From JAIEPX01 sp963725255 (GTDB lineage Bacteria; Pseudomonadota; Gammaproteobacteria; JAIEPX01), in contig CAVRXV010000017.1 in the NCBI GenBank assembly GCA_963725255.1, positions 1 to 64,000 of the forward strand: 64,000 bases of DNA, in the 5' to 3' direction. Made by a program: the position numbers and the translations under genes. This document shows positions 56,351 to 64,000 of this stretch, piece after piece. The notes below the pieces were generated by a model, which was not told where the DNA came from, searched no databases, and worked only from the letters and a program-made list of their open reading frames with translations. Every line of letters starts with the position of its first letter. Position 1 is the stretch's first letter.

Positions 56351-57832
56351 ATGCATCGCCAAATTGTTAACAGCACATTGATTTATTTCAGCATGATAGT
56401 TTTGCAGGCCTTAATTCAAATCATTTTACTCCCTTTTCAAACGCATTTTTTAACACCAAACCAATTTGGAGTACTCGCGACTGTGATCGCTGTCGCGACT
56501 TTGTGTGCTCCACTCTTTAATCTAGGTCTTCTTGGCGCAGCACAGCGATTCAGCGGTGATTTTAAAAATGATTCTGAAAAAATAGCTGTTTTATGGACGA
56601 CCTTATTATGGCTAAGCTTAATCTCAGGTGTGCTTATTGGAATCATTTTACTTCTTGTTACATCTTTTTTACCGATTCCTTGGCATTCTACCGACGTTAA
56701 CTTAACAACTATAATGACAGTTATTACTCATGCCATAGGGATGGGAATTGTTTTAATGTGTAGTGAATTTTTAAGAATGATTCATCAACCCTACCGTTAT
56801 GCCATTGCGATCACCCTCATGTCAGTCAGTTATTGTGTCATGAATCTTATTTTTATTGGCATATTTGGATGGGCGTTAAAGGGTGCCCTACTCGCCTTTG
56901 CTATTATGCCAATTATTGGCTTTATCGCATTTATTATCACAAATCTCCAAAAGCTTAAGTGGATAATGAATTCAACGCTAATTAAGGAGGTATTAGTCTA
57001 TTCGATTAAAGTACTTCCACATTTTAGTTTTACAACTCTCAATACTTTAGCCGATCGACTTTTGATTGTTCTACTTCTTGGTAAATTTTTCGCTGGAATT
57101 TATACCGTTGGAACTACCATGGCTTCAGCAATGCTAATGTTAGTGAATGCGCTAAGCTTTTCAATTCGCCCTCATATCTTCGCTAAATTCAATGAACAGT
57201 CCGCCACAGCGTTTTTTGCTGTACGTCAATTATCATTAACATCAATAATAGTGATTGCACTGGCTGGTGCAAATATGATTGTGTGGGCGCCAGAAATTGT
57301 CACGTTACTGACAAGCAATGCTTATCACGATGCGTGGCAAATCACCATATTGCTCACATTAAAATTTATGGTACAAGGCATTAGTCTTTTTGTAGTGTGT
57401 AGTATTTTATTTAACAAAAAGAAAGTACATGAACTCGTGTGGATTTCGGTTTGTAGTTTAACACTTCTCTTTGTTTTATCTGTTCAATTAGCGCCGCATT
57501 TTGGAATTTGGAGTGTTGCGATTGCAGGACTTGCCGCTTCTATTGTAGAACTTTTAATGAATTATGCCGTATCGAAAAAAACACTGGCAATGAATTGGCC
57601 TTTAATTCAAATGATTTCTCTGATCATGCTCTTTATTATCCCGGCCTGCGGATTAGTTGCTTTCACTTATTCAAGTCAATGGTCACTATGGGAGATTTTA
57701 TTGGCTAAAGGAAGTTTTTCTGTTCTCGCAATGCTCTCTTCTGTTTTTATTATATCCAAGCAAACAAAATCAAAAATTTCATCGATTTTATCAGCAATTA
57801 TCCCCAGAATCGAATTAACACCCACAGAATAG
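56351..57832 (+). CDS. Polysaccharide/lipid flippase of the MATE-MOP (Wzx-like) superfamily
   Basis: 493 aa with 12-14 predicted membrane helices. The N-terminal layout (LIYFSMIVLQALIQIILLPF, then FLTPNQFGVLATVIA and NLGLLGAAQRF) is typical of O-antigen/polysaccharide translocases that flip undecaprenyl-linked sugars. No glycosyltransferases or polymerase are nearby, so the substrate is unknown. The start lies one base after the xseA stop, which suggests co-transcription. Confidence 0.8.
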   Translation: MHRQIVNSTLIYFSMIVLQALIQIILLPFQTHFLTPNQFGVLATVIAVATLCAPLFNLGLLGAAQRFSGDFKNDSEKIAVLWTTLLWLSLISGVLIGIILLLVTSFLPIPWHSTDVNLTTIMTVITHAIGMGIVLMCSEFLRMIHQPYRYAIAITLMSVSYCVMNLIFIGIFGWALKGALLAFAIMPIIGFIAFIITNLQKLKWIMNSTLIKEVLVYSIKVLPHFSFTTLNTLADRLLIVLLLGKFFAGIYTVGTTMASAMLMLVNALSFSIRPHIFAKFNEQSATAFFAVRQLSLTSIIVIALAGANMIVWAPEIVTLLTSNAYHDAWQITILLTLKFMVQGISLFVVCSILFNKKKVHELVWISVCSLTLLFVLSVQLAPHFGIWSVAIAGLAASIVELLMNYAVSKKTLAMNWPLIQMISLIMLFIIPACGLVAFTYSSQWSLWEILLAKGSFSVLAMLSSVFIISKQTKSKISSILSAIIPRIELTPTE

Positions 57833-57839
57833 CCTAGCT

Positions 57840-57870
57840 TTGATATTGCAAATTCTGGATATGCTATAAT
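57840..57870 (+). promoter_or_regulatory. Promoter with extended -10
   Basis: TGCTATAAT (TATAAT at 57865-57870, extended by TG) with TTGATA at 57840-57845, 19 nt upstream. It lies about 33 bp before the start of the 390-aa gene. Confidence 0.55.
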
Positions 57871-57902
57871 TGGTTTATGTATAGTAATACAGGATATTGG
57901 TT

Positions 57903-59072
57903 ATGTTTAAAGACCGGATGCAAAATAATCATTTAGATTTACACACGAGTTTTGATCTATTAAAACCAAACTTTAATCAACTCGCATCGGTAATTACATT
58001 AGCAGTTTCATCCAATATACCCATTCCATTGAATTTGACTCTAGCCGATATTGTAAGTTTTCCAACGCTTCATCACGATCTTTACAAACTTGCATTGGAA
58101 GGTCCTTATGGTTTAGTCATACGCCAGATTTTTGATCAAATATTTCAGCTTGTTGCAATGCATCAAATGTTGTTATTAGTTAGCGCAAGAGAGCAAAAAT
58201 TAGAAAAAGAAATATTTGAAAAAAAACATGGCAAGCACCACCATCTTGAAGATGGAGATAATTCTCAGCCACTTACTGCTGAATCTATACCACCTGAGGA
58301 TGAATTAAAACAATTACAAGATGAAAAAGAAACACTTGCAGCAGCTCTACCAAAAAGTCAAAATAGAATGCTTCTCATTAATAGAAGTTATATTGCTGCT
58401 ATTAATAAATTTTTGCAAGTTGTTGCAACGACTAGTGTACTCAACCGAGCAAAACAATTAAATTACAATTTCAATTCAGCTGAAATCCAAACACTACTTA
58501 CCCCTGTTCCACGCGCTCATATTCAATCGGTACTTGAAAATTCATATGCACAACAAACCCATGCAGAGACAGAGAAAAAAACGATGCCTGAGCCTGATTA
58601 TCTCGCGACTCGAAGTCTACATGATTTAGAACTTAAAACATTAATGGTCATTAATGCGTATCGAAATCGAGTATTGGCTGAAATGGAAACTGATTTAACG
58701 GCTTCAAAACCAAACCTTAGTGACCTAGATAAAGCAAAGCATATGGCTGATTTGAGGGCAGAATTTGATAAAAAACATTCTGACCCAAAAATTCCCCATC
58801 AAGAGTCGACTAAAGATCCTAGTGATCCTATGGTTCGATTTAAAAGAGAACAAGCTCAAGAAACTATACCTGTAAATTCGGTTCTAGCTGCGACAAGATT
58901 ACTCAAATCATTTAAATCAACGTTTGAATCTCTCGAACAACAAGCTCAAGGACTTCATGAACTCCATAAAAAAGATCTTTCACCCGACGCTATGATCAAA
59001 GAAATGGAAAAACACATTGAAAGTGCAAAACAAAAAATTTCTGCTCCCGCTCCACAATCTGGACCACACTAA
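57903..59072 (+). CDS. Hypothetical protein, 390-aa range, helical, candidate effector
   Basis: I choose the ATG at 57903 (389 aa), with AGGA 8 nt upstream, over a TTG at 57897. No family is recognised. The sequence is helical and charged, with a hydrophobic patch at ~85-105 (IRQIFDQIFQLVAMHQMLLL), a His-rich linker (KHGKHHHLEDGD, ~118) and a probable coiled coil at the C-terminus (~345-385). It ends in a Pro/Ala tail (SAPAPQSGPH). No signal peptide. It resembles the other long coiled-coil unknowns of this window in composition. Its stop lies 2 bp from the der stop, tail to tail. Confidence 0.62.
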   Translation: MFKDRMQNNHLDLHTSFDLLKPNFNQLASVITLAVSSNIPIPLNLTLADIVSFPTLHHDLYKLALEGPYGLVIRQIFDQIFQLVAMHQMLLLVSAREQKLEKEIFEKKHGKHHHLEDGDNSQPLTAESIPPEDELKQLQDEKETLAAALPKSQNRMLLINRSYIAAINKFLQVVATTSVLNRAKQLNYNFNSAEIQTLLTPVPRAHIQSVLENSYAQQTHAETEKKTMPEPDYLATRSLHDLELKTLMVINAYRNRVLAEMETDLTASKPNLSDLDKAKHMADLRAEFDKKHSDPKIPHQESTKDPSDPMVRFKREQAQETIPVNSVLAATRLLKSFKSTFESLEQQAQGLHELHKKDLSPDAMIKEMEKHIESAKQKISAPAPQSGPH

Positions 59073-59074
59073 AT

Positions 59075-60460
59075 CTATTTCGCTCTCTTTATCAGCCTCT
59101 GTCGACGACGTACTTGACGATCAGTGAGTTGGTTTTTCTTACCTTCAAAGGGATTTTCACCGGATTTTAGAGCGAGCCGAATTGGAGTGCCCTTCATACC
59201 CAGTGCTTTTCTATAAGCACTGATTAAATACCGTTGATAAGACTCAGGTAGATCTGGCGTTTGATTCCCGTGAATAACAATAATCGGAGGACATATTCCA
59301 CCCATATGAGCATAACGCAATTTAATCCGTCGTCCTCGCACCATGGGTGGCGCATGCTGACGCACAATGTCCTCTAAAATGCGAGTTAGTTTCGGGGTTG
59401 ATATGCGAGTTATTGCGTGTTTAAAAGCGGTATTGATAGCACGAAATAATTCTCGAATTCCCGTTCCGTGAAGTGCAGAAATATTCATAATATCAGCAAA
59501 ATGAACAAATTCTAATTTTCTATCCTCATCTTTTGTAAGTATTCTACGCTGCTCAACCGATAATCCATCCGATTTGTTGATCGCAATGACTAATGCACGC
59601 CCTGCTTCTAAAATAAAATCTATTAATCGCAAATCTTGATCGATAACACCTTCGCGAGCATCGAGAACCATCACAACGACGTGAGCTGATTCGATAGCTT
59701 GTAAGCTTTTAATAACGGAATATTTTTCTATTACTTCTGTCACTTTTGCGCGACGTCGTACTCCGGCTGTATCTATAAGCACATAATTTTTTTTATCCCG
59801 TTGCATAGGAATAAAAATACTATCACGCGTCGTTCCCGCTTCATCAAAAACAACGACTCGATCTTCACCTAGAATACGATTCACCAAAGTAGATTTTCCC
59901 ACATTAGGACGACCTACTATCGCAATATGAATTCCTTTCTCTTCGTCTACCTCTAGAATATCTTCAGGAAAAGATAATTCAGACACCACATGGGTGAGCA
60001 ATATTTGAATGCCACGATTTTGACTCGCAGCAATAGAAAATATGTCAGCAAAACCTAATTCGTAAAAATCCGATTTAGCAACCTCGGGGTCACGACCATC
60101 GGTTTTATTGACAATTAATATCGTTTTTTTATTTAATTGTCGAAGTCTCTTTGCAATTTTATTATCTTCGGAAGAAATTCCTTCTTTTCCATCGACCATG
60201 AACAACACCAACTCAGCTTCGTTCACAGCCTGCCATGATTGTTCCATCATTTTACTGCGTATGCCTTGATCTTCTTCTTCAATCCCGCCCGTATCAATCA
60301 CAATAAATTTTTTATCTTCGTAGGTTGCTTCAGCATATTGCCGATCACGAGTCACTCCCGGTAGATCAACAACCAATGCATCGCGTCGCTTAGTGAAACG
60401 ATTAAATAAAGTCGATTTGCCGACATTGGGACGCCCTACGATGGCAATTACGGGAATCAT
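59075..60460 (-). CDS. der: Ribosome-assembly GTPase Der (EngA)
   Basis: 461 aa with two tandem G domains followed by a KH-like domain. First: GRPNVGKSTLFNR (~8-20), DLPGVTRD, NKTD. Second: GRPNVGKSTLVNR (~183-195), DTAGVRRRAKV, NKSDG. The C-terminus has MVRGRRIKLRYAHMGG and the basic end RRRQRLIKRAK. Required for 50S subunit maturation. Follows bamB in the conserved hisS-yfgM-bamB-der order, but separated by a 326-bp repeat-filled gap. Confidence 0.97.
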   Translation of the reverse strand: MIPVIAIVGRPNVGKSTLFNRFTKRRDALVVDLPGVTRDRQYAEATYEDKKFIVIDTGGIEEEDQGIRSKMMEQSWQAVNEAELVLFMVDGKEGISSEDNKIAKRLRQLNKKTILIVNKTDGRDPEVAKSDFYELGFADIFSIAASQNRGIQILLTHVVSELSFPEDILEVDEEKGIHIAIVGRPNVGKSTLVNRILGEDRVVVFDEAGTTRDSIFIPMQRDKKNYVLIDTAGVRRRAKVTEVIEKYSVIKSLQAIESAHVVVMVLDAREGVIDQDLRLIDFILEAGRALVIAINKSDGLSVEQRRILTKDEDRKLEFVHFADIMNISALHGTGIRELFRAINTAFKHAITRISTPKLTRILEDIVRQHAPPMVRGRRIKLRYAHMGGICPPIIVIHGNQTPDLPESYQRYLISAYRKALGMKGTPIRLALKSGENPFEGKKNQLTDRQVRRRQRLIKRAK

Positions 60461-60546
60461 AATAGTTTTCTCTTAAAATAGAGCGTTATTATAACCTAAA
60501 ATCAGGGATAAATGAAGGCAGCAGAATGAAGGAAATGAAGGAAAAG

Positions 60547-60776
60547 AGGGCAGATCCAGCATCTCCCGGTTAAGGAAAATCATTTCCATTCAAGTTGTTA
60601 GAAGATTTTCCTTTCACGATGAGGGGTTTTAGGGGAGAGAATCGTGATTCTCTCCCCTAAATATATTAAAGGAAGCATCTCCCGGTTTTAATATCAACAC
60701 CCCTTAACTACAGGGCATTGAGTGATCTAAACACCCAAAATCCTTCACCGGGAGATGCTGGGGACAGATCTGCCCC
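60547..60776. repeat. Composite nested palindrome D, about 230 bp
   Basis: The outer inverted repeat pairs GGGCAGATCCAGCATCTCCC (from 60548) with GGGAGATGCTGGGGACAGAT and following C-run (60750-60776), with a small bulge. Inside lie two further hairpins. AAGGAAAATC (60572-60581) pairs with GATTTTCCTT (60604-60613). TTTAGGGGAGAGAATC (60628-60643) pairs with GATTCTCTCCCCTAAA (60646-60661), a 16-bp perfect stem. AGCATCTCCCGGTT also recurs directly at 60558 and 60674. It fills the bamB-der gap (60461-60786), which otherwise shows no gene. It resembles clustered REP/BIME or MITE-type elements. Confidence 0.85.
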
Positions 60777-60786
60777 CCCCGTCTAG

Positions 60787-61935
60787 CTATCTTGCGTTGA
60801 CCGACACTAATTTTCCACTGGTAGAAAGTACAACAATGTGATTGCCATACACTTGTGGTGTCGCTAACAATCGTTTTGAATCGACTGAATGACGAGCTAA
60901 AAACTGACCGTTCTGAGCTGATAACCAGTGAACATAGCCTTCGTTATCTCCAACAACTAGCGCTCCAGAATGCGCCACAGGTTGTGTCAAACCTCGACCT
61001 TCTAACTGATCTTGATGCCAACGAACACGGCCGCTTTGTCGATCCAAGGCCCAAACATGACTATTTTCATCAACGGCGTACACGGACGACGCATCAACGG
61101 CTAATCCTACATGAGAAGACATTTCATGTTCCCAAAGTAAATTTCCATTAGTTATTTGCAGAGCGGCTAATTTACCTTGATAAGTTACAACGTAAATAAC
61201 GCCGTCACGCACAATGGGTTCGCTTCCAATATCCACTAATCGTTCAACAGCACTCGCACCATGTGGTAAAGCAATAGCACGACTCCACAACAATCGACCA
61301 TTTTCTAAATTTAACGAAACGAGTTGGCCATCTGAAAATCCTGCTAAAACACGATTACCCACAACAGTAGGTGCACTGCCTCCACGTAGCATTAATTCGG
61401 GAGGATTTTGGTGAAAAGACCAACGATGATGTCCTGTTGCACTATCCAGCGCCAAAAGATCGCCGCTTTCAGTTTTAATTAATACTCTATCAGCCGCGAT
61501 TCGAGGTGTTGCTGTCACTTCACTGGGAACTTGTGCTCGCCAAATTTCATTACCATCGTGTGCATTTAATCCAATAACGGAACCGTTTGTTGTTCCCACA
61601 ACCACTAAATTGTTTTGAGCAGCAACTCCGCTACTAATATTTTGTTTTAATTCTTTTTTCCAAAGAATATTTCCCGTATTAGCATTCGACGCAGTCACTA
61701 CACCTTGATAACTCGCTGTATACACTTTTTCATGTGCAATATCATGCTGCATTCGTAAATAATGTCCGCTGGTTCCGCGTCCACCACCTGATGAGGAGCT
61801 CCAAGCAACTCCGAGATTCATCGATGAATTAAATTTAGCAAGTGGAGCTACTCGTTCAACTTCACGATCATCCATTGTACATCCTGAAATTAGCGTTATT
61901 AATGCTAACGCTACTAATCGACTTTTAATCCGCAT
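60787..61935 (-). CDS. bamB: Outer-membrane protein assembly lipoprotein BamB
   Basis: Lipoprotein of the BAM complex that inserts beta-barrel proteins. 382 aa. A lipoprotein signal peptide with lipobox LISGC places the lipidated Cys at residue 19. An eight-bladed PQQ-type beta-propeller follows, with repeats such as GNILWKKEL, GNEIWRAQV, GRLLWSRAI and GNLLWEHEM. Ten bases after yfgM. Lipidation depends on LspA (20886). Confidence 0.96.
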   Translation of the reverse strand: MRIKSRLVALALITLISGCTMDDREVERVAPLAKFNSSMNLGVAWSSSSGGGRGTSGHYLRMQHDIAHEKVYTASYQGVVTASNANTGNILWKKELKQNISSGVAAQNNLVVVGTTNGSVIGLNAHDGNEIWRAQVPSEVTATPRIAADRVLIKTESGDLLALDSATGHHRWSFHQNPPELMLRGGSAPTVVGNRVLAGFSDGQLVSLNLENGRLLWSRAIALPHGASAVERLVDIGSEPIVRDGVIYVVTYQGKLAALQITNGNLLWEHEMSSHVGLAVDASSVYAVDENSHVWALDRQSGRVRWHQDQLEGRGLTQPVAHSGALVVGDNEGYVHWLSAQNGQFLARHSVDSKRLLATPQVYGNHIVVLSTSGKLVSVNAR

Positions 61936-61945
61936 TTTTTGTCTC

Positions 61946-62593
61946 CTAAGCTAATGCATTTGCGTGAGCAGATAATTGCTCAAACTTCATCTCAAGCAGT
62001 GTACGGTTAAATTCACCTTTTTCTGTTGCAGTCAATGCTGCTTTATACGAATCACGTGCTTTAGTCGTATCACCCATTGCAACAAAAATATCACCCTTAA
62101 CTTCATTAATTTGCGGAAGAAAAATAGAATCTTCCACCTTATCTAAAAGAGCCAACGCTTCTTTCAATTCATGTTTTGCGAGCAGAATTCTGGCTGCACG
62201 AACGCGAGCAATTTGGCGAATTTTAGAATCTTTGCTGTTATCCATGATGATGTTCAATTCTTTATACGCTTTATCCAGATCACCTTTTTCCACAGCAAGG
62301 TGAGCCAACATAAAATCAGCCATACTTGCATACGGTGTTTTTTTGTAATCAGTTGCCAACGAATTCGCCTGTGCAATTAGCGCATCTTGATTATGTTGAT
62401 TAAAACTTGATAACATCTGATCATAAATCAGCGACGCTTGCTCATTAAAAGCAGCTTGAGACCGCTGCCACATTTTCCATCCATACGAAGCACTAATTCC
62501 GATCAAAAAAACTAACAAAGAAACTTTCCCGTAATTTTTCCACCAATTTTTGATAGCTTCTATCTGTTCCTGTTCATTCACTAACACTGACAT
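61946..62593 (-). CDS. yfgM: YfgM-like TPR protein (ancillary SecYEG translocon subunit)
   Basis: 215 aa. An N-terminal membrane helix (VSLLVFLIGISASYGWKMW, ~21-39) follows the conserved EQEQIEAIKNWWKNYG. The periplasmic part has TPR-like helices (ASMADFMLAHLAVEKGDLDK, ARAARILLAKHELKEALALL). YfgM associates with SecYEG and PpiD in E. coli. Its place between hisS and bamB is the conserved one. Confidence 0.93.
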   Translation of the reverse strand: MSVLVNEQEQIEAIKNWWKNYGKVSLLVFLIGISASYGWKMWQRSQAAFNEQASLIYDQMLSSFNQHNQDALIAQANSLATDYKKTPYASMADFMLAHLAVEKGDLDKAYKELNIIMDNSKDSKIRQIARVRAARILLAKHELKEALALLDKVEDSIFLPQINEVKGDIFVAMGDTTKARDSYKAALTATEKGEFNRTLLEMKFEQLSAHANALA

Positions 62594-62640
62594 AAAATAT
62601 TCTCCTCTTAAATTTGACCTGAATATTGCCTAAACAATCA

Positions 62641-63909
62641 TTACTCAAAACATGACCGCTTAATTAAAGCGGGTAATTCATCTTGCGTATGTGTTTCTTG
62701 CTCACGTTCTTCACGTAAATATTTCACTGAAACCACACCACGCGCCAATTCATCTTCTGCAATAATCAACGCAATTTTTGCATCACTTTTATCAGCTCTT
62801 TTAAATTGAGTTTTAAAATTTCCACCGCCACAATTCATTATCAAACGTAAATTAGGCATTTGGTCACGTAATTTTTCACTTAATAATAATCCAGCTTGAA
62901 TTGCATTGTCTCCCATAACAATCACATAAACATGGGGTTTATCATCGGGGGAATAAATGGATTCTAGTAGCAATATGACCCTTTCCAATCCCATGGCGAA
63001 ACCCACAGCCGGGGTCGCTTTTCCGCCTAATGTTTCGACTAAAGAATCATAACGACCACCTGCACATAGGGTACCTTGAGCTCCTAATTGTTCAGTTGTC
63101 CATTCATAAACTGTTTTTCCGTAATAATCGAGCCCACGAACTAAATACGGATTCAAAACATATTTTAATCCCGCTGCATCCAACAAATCGCGCAGTCCTG
63201 TAAAATGTGCTCTTGATTCATCATCTAAATAATCGGGTAAAATTGGTGCGCTAGAGATGAGTGATTTCATCGCAGGATTTTTACTATCAAGAATTCTAAG
63301 TGGATTCGTTGTTAAACGACGTTGAGAGTCTTCATCCAATAATTCTTTATTTTCACTAAAATAACGAACAAGATCTTCACGATAACGTTGTCGCGTTTCT
63401 AAAGTTCCTAACGAATTTAATTCTAAACGAACGTGACCATCAATGCCTAACTCTTTCCAAAATCGAGCCATCATAAAGAGTTGTTCAGCATCAATATCAG
63501 GACCAGGCATTCCAAATGATTCAACACCGAATTGAAAAAACTGACGATAACGGCCTTTTTGTGGTCTTTCTCGTCTAAACATTGGGCCTAAATACCAAAA
63601 TCGTTGTTGCGAATTTAATAATCCATGCTCTATGCACGCTCGTACAGCGCCTGCAGTTCCCTCAGGACGCAAACTTAATTGATCCTCATTTCGATCAATA
63701 AAAGTGTACATTTCTTTTTCAACAATATCTGTCACTTCACCAATAGTTCGCTTAAATAAAATTGTTTGTTCTAAAACGGGTAAGCGAATTTCTTGATAGG
63801 TGTATCTCTCCATCATAGCAGCTAATAATTTTTCAATATACTGCCAATAAGGTGATTGTGAGGGTAGAATATCATTCATTCCTCGAATTGCTTGGATGAG
63901 AGCTACCAC
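62641..63909 (-). CDS. hisS: Histidyl-tRNA synthetase
   Basis: Class II aminoacyl-tRNA synthetase. Starts at GTG (63909) with GAGGA about 8 nt upstream. 422 aa. Conserved IQAIRGMNDILP at the N-terminus, motif 2 GRYRQFFQFGVESFG (~119), histidine-specific LVRGLDYYGKTVYEW (~253), motif 3 ATPAVGFAMGLERVILLLE (~297), and a C-terminal anticodon-binding domain. First of the hisS-yfgM-bamB cluster. Confidence 0.97.
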   Translation of the reverse strand: MVALIQAIRGMNDILPSQSPYWQYIEKLLAAMMERYTYQEIRLPVLEQTILFKRTIGEVTDIVEKEMYTFIDRNEDQLSLRPEGTAGAVRACIEHGLLNSQQRFWYLGPMFRRERPQKGRYRQFFQFGVESFGMPGPDIDAEQLFMMARFWKELGIDGHVRLELNSLGTLETRQRYREDLVRYFSENKELLDEDSQRRLTTNPLRILDSKNPAMKSLISSAPILPDYLDDESRAHFTGLRDLLDAAGLKYVLNPYLVRGLDYYGKTVYEWTTEQLGAQGTLCAGGRYDSLVETLGGKATPAVGFAMGLERVILLLESIYSPDDKPHVYVIVMGDNAIQAGLLLSEKLRDQMPNLRLIMNCGGGNFKTQFKRADKSDAKIALIIAEDELARGVVSVKYLREEREQETHTQDELPALIKRSCFE

Positions 63910-63914
63910 GTTTT

Positions 63915-64000
63915 TTATCCTCTACCAAATACTTTTTCAAGTTCTTGAAGTAATGCTCGCTCATCTCGATCTCGCTGTCCAACTAAAACTTTGGGTTTAA
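63915..64000 (-). CDS. 3' end of an unidentified gene upstream of hisS
   Basis: The last 27 codons enter from the right edge and end at a stop at 63915-63917, 5 bp before hisS; readable residues include LVGQRDRDERALLQELEKVF. I do not recognise the family from so little. By gene order ispG would be expected upstream of hisS, but the residues do not obviously match its C-terminus. Confidence 0.5.
   Translation of the reverse strand, partial: KPKVLVGQRDRDERALLQELEKVFGRG

Overview
The window reads as a piece of chromosome from an AT-rich gammaproteobacterium, most likely a host-associated member of the Legionellales/Coxiellaceae type. This rests on gammaproteobacterial housekeeping gene order (ileS-lspA-ispH; rplU-rpmA-obg; hisS-yfgM-bamB-der; feoA-feoB-feoC). 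It also rests on the number of large eukaryote-like or effector-like proteins: two ankyrin genes, a ribonuclease-inhibitor-type LRR protein, a coiled-coil protein with an SH3-ligand-like tail, and a Fic enzyme. No rRNA, CRISPR array, transposase or prophage was seen. There is one tRNA, tRNA-Pro(CGG).

Layout. 0-7.4 kb is accessory: a frameshifted ankyrin-LuxR gene, two unknown proteins, a transporter remnant next to an intact DHA2-type transporter, a PhnA-like zinc-ribbon protein and an 840-aa ankyrin protein. 7.4-11.9 kb holds phenylalanine hydroxylase with its pterin dehydratase (phhA-phhB) and the ferrous-iron operon feoABC behind a perfect Fur-type palindrome. 11.9-16 kb is a 1360-aa protein joining a CapA-like phosphatase fold, an ATP-grasp ligase and a C-terminal helical-toroid-like region. 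16-19.9 kb has a 690-aa membrane protein of unknown role and an AbiEi-Fic fusion with three operator-like repeats. 19.9-24.3 kb is ileS-lspA-ispH. 24.3-31 kb is a block of plus-strand genes (PEBP, DAHP synthase, LRR protein, outer-membrane barrel, plus one minus-strand unknown) lying between ileS and ribF and bounded at both ends by related long palindromes. 31-41.7 kb is mostly core (ribF, murJ, rpsT, obg, rpmA, rplU, zapE, ispB, tRNA-Pro), but includes a striking Asp/His-rich protein encoded by a 36-bp minisatellite. 41.7-46.7 kb carries the coiled-coil protein, tadA, and guaB-guaA, which together contain seven single-base +1 frameshifts. 46.8-52.5 kb looks like a small defence/accessory island: an orphan RHH antitoxin, a possible nuclease-fold protein, a gene broken by a 26-bp tandem duplication, a SIR2-like protein and an AAA ATPase with twin palindromic operators. 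52.7-64 kb is oligopeptidase B, xseA, a flippase, an unknown protein, der, bamB, yfgM, hisS and the 3' end of one more gene.

Functional picture. Iron uptake by Feo is Fur-controlled. phhA/phhB convert phenylalanine to tyrosine. If the guaB/guaA lesions are real, the organism cannot make GMP from IMP and would depend on guanine or guanosine from its host. A family of four long palindromes sharing a GGTCAGATCT-like outer arm is spread through the window. One member sits directly in front of guaB and two bound the block inserted between ribF and ileS. The strongest candidates for undescribed biology are the CapA/ATP-grasp/toroid protein, the poly-Asp/His repeat protein, the AbiEi-Fic gene with its phased operators, and the palindrome family.
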